DNA of 64,000 nucleotides from Paracyclopina nana (Eukaryota; Arthropoda; Copepoda; Cyclopoida; Cyclopettidae): contig JAGUCH010000007.1 of the NCBI GenBank assembly GCA_019096065.1, forward strand, positions 332,501 to 396,500, read 5' to 3'. The first letter of the stretch is position 1. Each line of letters opens with the position of its first letter. Below the pieces are notes generated by a model that was not told the origin of the DNA, made no database searches, and worked only from the letters and a program-made list of their open reading frames with translations. Position numbers and translations under genes: made by a program. Shown piece after piece: positions 1-11,600 of the stretch.

Positions 1-1349
1 GTCAGAAAATAGCAGTGACTCTGGTCAGGCAAAGTCTATCCAAAAAAAACAATCTAGTTGAGGCGATCAATTCAAAAAATGGATCATACATACCACGAAA
101 AGACCACGATTATTGGAGGACTCTAATGCACCCTTGGAGGAGCTCTTGGTGATGAGGCGGAACAAAGGCCCAGGCTGGGTCTCACATTGATCGATAAATC
201 CAATTCCGGTGAGGCTGACAATTTCATGATATTTGCTAACTTCCAGAGGCATTTCCTGGCCCAGCGTGAGGACAAACCGAGCCGGCAAGGGGACAGAGTT
301 GCCTGGGGAGATTGGGATTTCCTTGCCATCCGAGGAAATGAGGGAGCTGACGGGCAAAGCCATGGGTTGAGTCGTGCGATCGAGGCCGACGGTGATGCTA
401 TGGCCGAGGTTCTCCTCGTTGATGATGGCCGCTGTCAGCTTGCGAAAAGTCTTCGTCGTCACGTCCACCAGGTCTTGGGTAGGAACAAAGTAGGTCATTT
501 TCAGGGCAAGCCCGCCCGCTCGAGGTTGGATGTAGCCCAAGGGTCCATAATTTATTTTGGGGCTGACGTCATCTTCGTCAGAATAACTGCGATGAAAACA
601 AAAAGGTATTTACAATGTGACGCTACAAAAAAATAAACCGAGAAAAGTTGCCACCTGTGAATTCTATCAATTTTGAGGAGGTCGTGCTCCAGGATGCTCA
701 GTGCGTTCCAACCTCTCGTTTTATCTTGCGCGCTTGCATTCGGCATATCATAAATGGCCATCAGGCCCTCCAGATGGTCCACAAAGGTGGCAAAGTCTCC
801 TTTGGTCAAGCAGTCGATGATCTCGGGGCAATTTTTGGGCGGGTTCGTCTGCTGATTGGGATGATTCGAGTCGATGTGGTGGACCTTGGCCTCCACAACC
901 CGACCGGTCTGTCCTTCGATGTAAATCTCGACGTAGAAGCAGTCCGTGGACAAGTAGTAGCACCCGTGCACGGGGGCTGCCATGAAATTCAGCGTGGCCA
1001 CACCCCGCTTGGCCCACCTTGAAACAACATTACAGATCTTTCCGAGAGGCCAAAAAGAAGCAGCTTACCTCGATGCAACCTGTCTGGAGATGGCCTCGAG
1101 CCGATCGGCGAGCGAGGCCGCGTCGCGAGCGGGAACCGCGCCGGAGAGCTGGTCCAACGAGGCCCGGAGGACTGCGCGGTCGGCCGCATCAGGCGCGTTT
1201 CGCCTGTCCAGCAAGGCCGTCCTCGTGGCCCGCGAAAGCTCGGGCGTGGCCCGAAAAGAGGCCGCCTTGGCCCGCAGCCTCTCCATCCATGCGGCCGAGG
1301 AAGAAGCGCTCAACATCTTGGAGGAGGACTTCACGCTGCTCTTGTCCAT
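1..1349 (-). CDS. MED1: Mediator complex subunit 1 (MED1), 5' part
   Basis: MED1 is the Mediator subunit that links nuclear receptors and other activators to RNA polymerase II. Four exons are visible: 1349-1069, 1017-655, 586-94 and 35-1, with introns of 51-68 bases and phases that join without a break; the gene continues past the left edge. About 390 residues are in the window. The start is the ATG at 1349, which gives a Ser-rich leader and then the MERLRAKA segment typical of the MED1 N-terminus. Family signatures follow in order: GVATLNFMAAP, FVDHLEGLMAIYDMP, KINYGPLGY, KMTYFV, LGHSITVGL and, in the last partial exon, LPDQSHCYFL. This is the conserved Med1 domain; the disordered C-terminal half lies outside. 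The exons are GC-rich. The gene is divergent to the adenylyl cyclase, 1.3 kb away. Confidence 0.9.
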
Positions 1350-2674
1350 GTTTTGTTTTGGTTTTCTGTGACGCCCGACAATTTGGCGAACTTTTCACCG
1401 GCCACTGTAGCGCGTTTCCCGGACAATTTGCCTACATGGTTTCTTCCACGATTTTTTATAACTTGTTTCGCGAGACAATTGCATATATTTATTGACAAGT
1501 TTATGCCGACGAAGCCGCAAGCAAGCAGCCTCTGCCTGTTGTGCTGCTGCTGCTGCAGCTGCTGCCGATTCGAAATTCACGGTCGGCACGGCGGCTTTTT
1601 AAGTTTTTAGTGGCTGCTGAGCAGCTGACAGCGTTACCAGATGTGGCTTTGAAATATTCCCAAAAGTAGCCAACATTTAGCATGACTTAGCACACTGAAA
1701 ATAATTCAATATTTTCAGCGCTTCGCTGTATTTTGAATGGAAATTGTGTCCTTATTCTTCTTTGTTTATTTGAATGAATTTAAACTTATGTGAAATGAAA
1801 ACGATGTTAAATTATGTTTTTAATGTTGATAACATCGCTGTTAGAAGCAATTTCTAGTTGGGAATTCAACTTTTTGTGAGAGTTTTATTCAAGTTTTTTC
1901 TCTTCGCGGCAACTGGAATTGTTGGGAAATGCAAGTTATGATAGCATCGCGATAGAGACGCGATAAAGCTCAATCTCAAAGCAGTTTTGCCACAGGACGC
2001 ACGTGCATTTTAAGCATTCAAAAAACGTAAGACTTGACGGTAAGAATGCAAAATAGATTGCAACTCAAACCCTTTGCAAAGTAGCCTCAATTTCAATGCT
2101 TTTCTAGCAGTTTTTAAAAAGTTTCAAGGGGAAAAAACAATGAGTCATCAATGCAATGGCATTTGTACTCAATTTTCGGCTTTTTGGCCTTATTATTTGA
2201 AATTTGCTTAGAATAAAGCTAAAAGCTTGAATTTATTTATCTGGAATCTCGAATTAAAAAAAGGCTTATTAAAAAACTTATGAATTCATAAATATCTGGT
2301 AGCGTTGAATTCTATTGTTTGAGAAGAATTTTGCACACTATTTAAGGCGCGTAATTTATTTTAGCACCTTTTAAATCACTACTATTTCCATACTTAGACT
2401 GAAAATGAAGCTGCTAAATAATTACAAAATGGCTTAATTTTTTCAAGGAAAATCACATTTTTGCCAGTAGAAATGCCATTTCAGGTCACTTTGTCTATTT
2501 AAAGGAGAATCGACTTGGTTTCCGATCCGAGCTTTGAGTTTTGGCCCATTTATTTCTGCTGTTGCTTTCTTCAAAAACTTGAGTGTAGCGAAGGCTGAAA
2601 GAGGTGCGAAAATTATGCAGCCGCGGTGGAAATTCCGCCAAATCGTCGCACGTCAACCGCAGCAGTAAACAAAC
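1350..2674. other. Intergenic region between divergent MED1 and adenylyl cyclase
   Basis: No gene is seen here. The stretch should hold the promoters of the two diverging genes. It is AT-rich apart from a CTG-rich tract near 1540-1570. I recognise no repeat family and no convincing TATA box. A non-coding first exon of the cyclase may lie just before 2675. Confidence 0.5.
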
Positions 2675-5600
2675 ATGGATCACAGCGTGAAGGCCATGAC
2701 TTCCCACCGAAAGGTGGCCTTCAGCCGGCTCATCAACCGACATCGGTACGATTTCACCCGAATTTAATTTAACAAGCCCAAAATGGAAAAAACCATTTCA
2801 GGTTTGCCAACGACGAGCTGGAGACGCTGTTTGAGCGCTACTTGCTCAAAGTGCAGCATGGCTCGCTCGCGGCCTCCGTGGCCTTGTTCATCGCCCTGAC
2901 AGCCATCCTGAGCGGCCTCAGCTTCGGCCTTTTGGCGAGGCCGACGGTCGACAACTTGTACCACGCCGTGCACTGCCTCGTCTTCGTGATCTTGCTCATC
3001 CTTTTGGCCACCAAGGCTCTGGAGGACACGCACCTCAACTACGTTTGCTACATTGTCCTCTTCTTCTCCGCGGCCTTCGTCGTGGTCGGCCTGCCCGTCT
3101 CCTTCGGCCTCTCCGAGCCCGTCGGCCAGTCCGGCGGCGGCGTGGAGGCCGACGGCATGTGGCAGGCCGTCTTTGTCACCTTCCTAGTCTACGCCATGAT
3201 GCCGATCAAGACGTGGGTGGCCATGCTCTTTTCGGCCTCCATAGCAGCCTCGCACTTGACTGTCACCGGCCTCTTGACAGCCAACCAGAAAATCGACATG
3301 CACTGGCAGCAGGTAAAATTAGGGACTCCTACCCTTGGATCGACAACGGATCGTCCGTGGATAGACTACGACGAACCGGCCTTGCATCGACAAAGCGTAT
3401 CATCCCTGGATCGACTACTACTACAGACAGTCCCCAGATCGACGAGACGGATCATCCTTGGATCAACTGTCAGAACACACAGTCCTTGAATAGACCAGGA
3501 CTGACATGTATTTGGTTAGACAAGAATAACGAACTGTACTTGGATCGACTATGAGAACATACAGTCCTTGGATAGAACAACAGTTTTTGTTGAATTCTAA
3601 CATTGTACAGTACGTTCTAGCTGTCGATTCAAGTGCGATCCGTTTTTCGATGCAGGGACAGTCAGTTATGTCAGTCTATCCAAGCACAGTTCTTTCTAGT
3701 CGACCCAGGTCCTGTTAAGTCATAGTAGTCGATCCAAGGACTATCCGTTTCTTTGATCCACGGACTGTTTGTCTTCATAGTAGATCCAAGGACGATCCGT
3801 CTCGTCGATCCAGGGACTATGCGTTATGTCAGTCTATCCAAGGGCGATCCGTTGCAGTCTATCCAAGGACAGTATGTCCTAGTCGATCCAAGTACGGCCG
3901 CCCAAAATTAGCCTCCATTCCTTTAAAGGCCATGCCTGCATTATTATTTTGTTTTTTTGCAGCTGACAGCCAACGCGTTGGTCTTCGCCGCTGTCAACAT
4001 TGTCGGCATCTTCGTGCACAATCTTATGGAGCATGCTCAGCGACGCGCGTTCCTGGACACGCGAAACTGCATCGCTGCCCGCATCGAAATGGAGGAGGAA
4101 AACGAGAAGCTGGAGCGCCTGCTGCTCTCCGTGCTGCCGCAACACGTGGCGTTGGAGATGAAGCAGGACATCATGTCCCCCGTCTCCGGCCAGTTCCACA
4201 AGATCTACATCCAGAGGCACGAGCAAGTCAGCATCCTCTTCGCGGACATCGTCGGCTTCACCGTGTTGTCCTCGCAGTGCTCTGCTCAAGAGTTGGTGCG
4301 GCTCCTCAACGAGCTGTTTGGCCGATTCGACCAGCTCGCCAATGTACGCTTTCTTAATTCACTTGGGATCACTGATTTTTGAACTTTGCCCTAGGACAAC
4401 CGGTGTCTGCGCATCAAGATCCTCGGAGACTGCTACTACTGCGTCTCCGGACTGCCCGAGCCTTGCCACGACCATGCGAGGAACAGCGTCGAAATGGGCC
4501 TGGACATGATCGATGCAATTTGGTATGATCAATTTCTGTTCCTTAAAAAATAAGCAAGAAACAAAAAACTTTTTTTGTCCGAAAGTCAAGTTGTAAAATG
4601 TCCGACAAGCTAAGTTCCAAAATGACCGGCATCTAATGCGTTTTTTGCCCGACAGATTTGACATAGTTGTAAAATGTCCGACAACTAGGTTGTTCAATGT
4701 TCGACAGGTTTTGTCGAGTTGCAAAATGTCCGACGCGACCCAGTTGTAAAATGTCCGACACATAATTTAGCATTATATACTGTTCATCTGCAGTTGGGGG
4801 AACTTTTTTTGTCCGAAAATCAAGTTATAATTATAAAATGTCAAACAAGCCAAGTTGCAAAATGACCGACATGGATGTGTTTTGTGCCCGACAGATTTGT
4901 CATAGTTGTAAAATGTCCGACAAATAGAGTGTTAAATGATCGACAGGTTTTGACAAGTTGCAAAATGTCCGACACGACCCAGTTGTATAATGTCCGACAC
5001 ATACTTCAGTACACATCTTAAGTTTTTTTATTTGTATAAAGTATATCAGCTATGACTACTGGAAAATATTGTAGACAGTAAGATTAATTTTAAAAAAATT
5101 CCATGTAATTGTAGCTGAGTCAGCTCTTGCTCTAAATGCAATAATGTTTTTAGCCCATACTAGGTCATGAAATGTGTCGGTCATTTTGCAACTATACCAA
5201 ATGTGTCGGGCAAAACATGTACCTGTTGCCAATTCGTGTCGGCCATTTTGCAACTATACCAAATGTGTCAGGCAAAAAATGCACCTGTCGCCAAATTTGT
5301 GTCGGTCATTTTGCAACTATACCAAATGTGTCGGACATTTTGAAACATGGCGAAATGCGTCGGACAAAATGATGGAGACCCTGCAGTTGTTTAAGAAATG
5401 CATTATGGCAAATGGCTATGACTTCTAGAAAAAATTATCACTCCTGTCTGCAGTGCAGTCTTTCATTGGTAAATGAACTTTTTTGAACACACCGCCAAAA
5501 ATGTGTCGGCCATTTTTGCAACTACATCAAATCTGTCGTGCAAAACATGCGTACCTGTTGCCAACATTGATTCGGTCATTTTGCAACTATGCTGAATGTG

Positions 5601-8600
5601 TCGGGCAAAAAATGCGCCTGTCGCCCAAATTGTGTCAGTCATTTTGCAACTGCACAAAATGTGTCGGACATTTTGCAACATGGCGATAAGTGTCGGGACA
5701 AAATGATGGAGCCCCCCAAAAAAAGAGATTTGGCATAGTTGTAAAATGTCCGACAAATAGATTGTTCAATGTTCGACAGGTTTTGTCAAGTTGCAAAATG
5801 TCCGACGCGACCTAGTTGTAAAATGTCCGACACATAATTTAGCATTATATACTGTTCATCTGCAGTTGCTTAAGAAATGCAGGGTGGCGCTAATCTACCT
5901 ACCTTGAAAATCTACAAATATACAAACTTGACCCCAAGTGGCCCTGAGGTGCGAATTCAAACCTTTGTGAAAGTTTGTATTTTAAAATTAATAAAGTACA
6001 AACTCAGTTTGGTGGTGTCAATCAATTGATAGAATGCAAACTTGACATCAGTTGACCCCTAAGTGTGAATTCACACATGTCAATGGGTTTCAAAAATAGT
6101 TTCTTATCAAACTGAGATGATAAAAACGGCAGAATTGGAAAATTTGTATTTTCTGGTTTTAATTATTGCACTTATGTATTGTTCATGTAAAAATAACAGA
6201 TTAAGGTATAGAAAAAATGTCTTTAAGGAAAGTTGATGTGCTGCTGCTTATTTTCTTAAGAAGTTTTGGGCATACCAGCTTATTAGTTAACAAAAAAAGT
6301 ACTAATTAAAGTATCATCCAAATATAGCCAAAAATGAAAGCCAATCTGATCGTTGAATAGGCTAATGAAGTTTCATTAAAATGCTGTTATTACGAATTAT
6401 TATTTTTCAATGCTTTCATATCAAAAATTGCCATAGATTACTTTGAAGGACCTTTTCAATGAACCTTTAAGAAGTCACAAAAAAATACATCAGCTGTCAA
6501 ATTGAGAATTTTATCTGCCCCATTTGTGACAAAGGTGTGAGCTGTCAAGTTGGATCAAGTTTGCATTTTATTGATTATCCAGAGTTTGTGTAATACTAAA
6601 TTATAATTGACAAACTCACGCTAAGGTGTGAATTTTCGATTAAGCATCAAATTGTGTTAAGTTTGTAAGTTAGTAAATTTTCAAGGTGGCTATAGTACAG
6701 CCGCCGAGAAATGCATCTATGTAACTAATGATTTCAGCTCTGTGGTGGAATCCACGGATGTCCCACTCAACATGCGGGTTGGCATCCACACTGGTCGGGT
6801 TCTTTGCGGGGTCCTCGGGCTGAGAAAATGGCAGTACGACGTGTGGTCCAACGATGTCACTCTGGCCAACAAAATGGAGGCCTCCGGCGAGCCAGGGTAG
6901 GAATGGCACAATTATTGTCATACATTTATTATTTGGGTTTTTTTCCAGGAGAGTTCACATCACGCAAACGACTCTGGAGCACCTGAGGGGAGAATACGAG
7001 GTGGAGCCCGGAATCGGGCACCTGCGGAACGAAGACATTGCCGCCCTCGGCATCCAGACCTTTTTCATCGTTCCACCTCAGAGGAGGAAGAAGACGCTGC
7101 TCTTCAACACGCTGCACGTGCGCAACGCGATGCTGCCAAGCGGAAAGCGAAAGCCCTCCTTCAAAATGGTCTCCAACATGGTGATGCAGCTCTTGCACAG
7201 CATCAAGTACTCCGTCGAGGTCCCCTTCTCCAACATTGCTCAGCAGCCCTCAGACCTGCAGAAAATGAACTCCACAAAAAAGGTGTGAAAAACGCGGATA
7301 TTTCAGACACATGAGTAGTAATATTGATTTCTAACCTAAAAGCTGAACGGATATGATACCTTGTTGGGCCAGGTACAAACTAACCTAAATTGAGATTTTC
7401 ATTTTGTATTAGTGTCAAAATCTTATTTATATGGTGATTTGCATAGGTCAAGATGACAGAGAGGTTCAAGTTGAGGAGGAAACGCATTGGAGCCTCACAG
7501 CAGCACCAGCCTGCAAATCGAGTCAACAAGTTCCTATCACAAGCCATTGAAGCCCGGTCAGTGGACCAAGAGAAAGCCAACCACGTGAACATGTTCTCCC
7601 TCTGTTTTCGTGATCCTGAAAAGGAGAGACAAGTAATCAAGCTTTTTTCCCATGTGGGAGCTCAAGGATTTACTTTAATTTTTTTGCAGTATCAAGAGGA
7701 CGTGGATCTTGGATTTCCAGGTGGATTAGTGTGTGCACTGCTGCTTTTGTTGCTCATGGGAGGAGTGCAGGCAATTGTGCTGCCAAGGACCAAAATCCTC
7801 CTCCTTTTGTTCCTCACTGCATTTATTTGGGTGGCAGTCATCCTCATCCTCCTCTTGGCTGTTAGGTAATTTTGCTTTCATTGTATTCTTTCATTTCATG
7901 AGATGAACAAAGCTCTGGGGATGTGACATGCATTGTTGCTTCCAGTCGAGTTAGATTACATTTGTGCAAAAAGCATCTTCAATGCCTTTGTTGCCATTCT
8001 CAATAGGCTCATTATGCATTGCTGACTTTATGTTTTAAATCACATTGACCTGACAAAGGACCTAACCCAAACTACTTACAACACCCAACAATTATATATT
8101 TTCTGAAAGCTTATGTCCCAAGGGTTCATTTGGTGATAAAATAAAAATCCTGGCCTATCGCTTCCAATAACATAAAAATTTTTAAAAACGTTTTGCGCAA
8201 ACACGGCTCAATTTTTGGGGATAGTTAGCTTCTGTGACCCCCACTAAAATTCAAAAATAAAACTTAAATTACTTCATAGTAAAATCGTTAGGATGAACAG
8301 AAACGGAGATATAGCGATGCTAAAAGTGGATTACTGCTAACTTGATTAATTTTGCATAATAAGTTTGGCAGCAAATATCTCAATTTGAGTGCGTTTTACA
8401 GACTTGCATATGAAATAAAAAAAGTTAGATCTTCTTTTTTCAGAGGGGGTCATTGCTATTAATAATCTCAAAAAATAATAAACTGTAGGTGCTAGACGTT
8501 TTTGAAAATTTTATGTTATGGGAAGCTATGGCCAGGATTTTTAAATTACTACCAAAAGAACCCTAAGAACACAAGCTTTCAGAAAATGTATATTTTTTGG

Positions 8601-11600
8601 GTGTTGTAAAGAGTTTGGGTTAGGACCTCCTTCAAGTCAATGTGAAATGGAGGACGACATTTTGTGTATTGTTGCCAGACCCAGCTTTTTGTGACAAAGC
8701 AACTTGTTCGAAGCAAATATCAAGTCAATGAGACTCGATTGTCATCTTTCAATTGTCCTTTCAGTTCCTGAAACTGAAAGTTGAGCACAAAAGGCAATGA
8801 CTGTTAAAGACGAGTTTTTACTATTTGCTTTCATTAAATTAACGACATTTTATTTCATGTCATGAAGCGTGCTTTTTATGACAAATGCAATTTGTGTAGA
8901 ACAAATATCAAGTTAATGAGACTCGATTCTCATCTTGCTTTCGGTTCCTGAAACTGAAAGTTGAGCGCAAAGGACAAAGATTATCAAAGACAACATTTTA
9001 TTTCATGACGTGAAGCGTGACAAATGACATGTTAGTTATGATTGTCATCTTTCAGCTTTCAGTTCCTTCTACTGAAAGAGGACAATAATTTTTAAAGAAG
9101 TCAGCCAATTTAAAGGAGCTTATCATTAAACTTGACATTAAATTGACGACATGTATTTCATGTGATAAAGCATGCTTTTTATGGCTAAGCAACTACTTCA
9201 AAGCAAATAACAAGTTGATGTGATTTGATTGTCATCTTGCTTTTGGTTCCTGAAACTGAAAGTTGAGCGCAAAGGACAAAGATTTTACTGTATGGTTTAA
9301 TTGAAGAAGTCAGCTAATTAAAAGGAGCTTTTCCTAAAAATGATAAAAAAATGACGACATTTATTTCAAGTCATGAAGCGTGCTTTTTATGACAAATGCA
9401 ATTTGTTTGAAACAAATATCAAGTTAATGAGACTGGATTCTCATCTTGCTTTCGGTTCTTTAATATGAAAGTTGGGCACAAAGGACAAAGATTATTTAAG
9501 ACAAGATTTTACTATAAGGTTTAGTTGAAGAAGTCAGCAAATCAAAAGGAGCTTTTCCTAATAATGATATAATTGACGACATTTATTTGATGTCATGAAG
9601 CGCGCTTTTAATGACAAAGCAACTAGTTCAAAACAAATATCAAGTCAATGAGACTCGATTGTCATCTTTCAATTCCGCTTTCAGTTTGCGAAACTGAAAG
9701 TCCAGCACAAAAGTCACAATATGTATTCGATTGTATTCTCATTTCCAGGCTTCGTTGCATTGTTTGGGACCTGAGCAGATCATTCCTGATGCGCCTTGCC
9801 ATCTCCATATTCACCGTCATCCTGATCTACACGATGGCCCAAGTGAACACGTTCACGTGCAGCGTTGACTCTTGCGAGGCAGCGCTTGAGGACTGCGAAT
9901 CCAAGGGCACTTGTCATCGGATCTGCCCTCTCCCCCAATACATTGTGCTCAGCTGCATGCTGGGCTTCCTGGGAGTGGCTGTCTTCCTGAGGATGCCAAT
10001 CATGATCAAGAGCCTTTTGCTGTGTGCCATGGCCCTGGTTTACATCCTACTCATCGAGCTCTCCCACAAGCCCCTTTTCGCATGCTTTGACCACCGAGTG
10101 GGAACCGAGGTCCCCTTGGACATTGTGTCAGTCACCATAGTGGCCTTGTTTGTGGTGGCGGTGGCCTTGCACGGCCGCCAAGTTGAGTGGATGACAAGGC
10201 TGGACTTTTTGTGGCAGCTGCAGGCCAAAGATGAAAAGCATGAAATGGAGTCTTTGCAGACCTCGAACAAGCGGATTTTGTTCAATCTCCTCCCCGCCCA
10301 CGTGGCCACTCACTTTCTGGATGCTCAATTCAGGAGTAACCTGGTAAGCCTACCAAATTGCATTACTAACCCTCACAGACCCTTGAAGCCGTGATATTTG
10401 ATTATGTGCCATCTGCTGAGTGTACCTAATCAGAAAATAAGTGGATTCCGGACGCTCAATTGATATTTAGATCACAAAGATCATAACGATAGTTAAGATC
10501 ACTGATCTTTGTGATCTATCAATGGACATTTTTTGTTGATATTCAGCCTGAGTCGTCAAATACTTGACACTTTCAATCTAAAAGTTTTTGTAACATGTAA
10601 AGTATTTGACGACTCAGGCTGTATAGATCACAGTGGTGGATGCGCTAGCCAAGCTGATCTATGTATGGACATTTTCTATTTAGAAAAAGCAGAGTTTCAT
10701 ATTTAGATCACAATCAGTGTTTATGATCCATAAGTGGACTTTTTAGAATCATTGACGACTCTGCACATCTTTTTCAAAAGTTTAGGGTAAACTAAGGCCT
10801 TGTTCACTTGCAATAATATCAACAATGTTACGCTGATATTACGCTGATATTTGCAAATATCTGGTACTTATAAAATTATTTTTCATATTTTGACTTTGGA
10901 ATTGGTCTTTTTACAGTATTTCTCTCCAACAATATTTTGGCAAAATATCAGCCATAATATGTAGGTGAACAGGCCCTAAATTGATTTATTTGAAAAGGCA
11001 GACGATTCCTCTATTGGCTCTGGGATATTTTACTCATTTTATTTAGTTTGGTAAGAGAATAGGGTATTTAGCCCTCATGTTGATGTGAGTTGCAATAAAA
11101 AAGAAAGGAACTAGAAGCCAATGCAAAAAGTGTAAGAAATTGAAATTGCTCTTTGTCATTTCGTTTACTGTTTTGAAAGAATGGATTTATGGAAAATATA
11201 AATAATATTGACACCGTTTGATTTCAGACCAAATAATAAAGCATTCTTCAATCAAGTCCTGCATTTTTAAATGAATCAATTTAGCTTACCTTAGGCCCAG
11301 TCAAAAGCTGTGTAGAGTCGTCAATGATTTTAAAAAGTCCACTTATCGATCATAAACACTGATTGTGATCTAATGATGAATCTCTGTTTTCTCTAACAAG
11401 AAAATGTCCATCTATAGATTAGCTTAGCTAGAGCGTCCACCACTGTGATCTATACAGCCTGAGCCGTCAAATACTTTACACGTTACAAAAACTTTTAGAT
11501 TGAAAGCGTCAAGTATTTGACGACTCAGGCTGAATATCAACAAAAAAATGTAACAATACTGTCCTGATGACGAGTCCATATAGGGTTTTTCGCTCATGAG

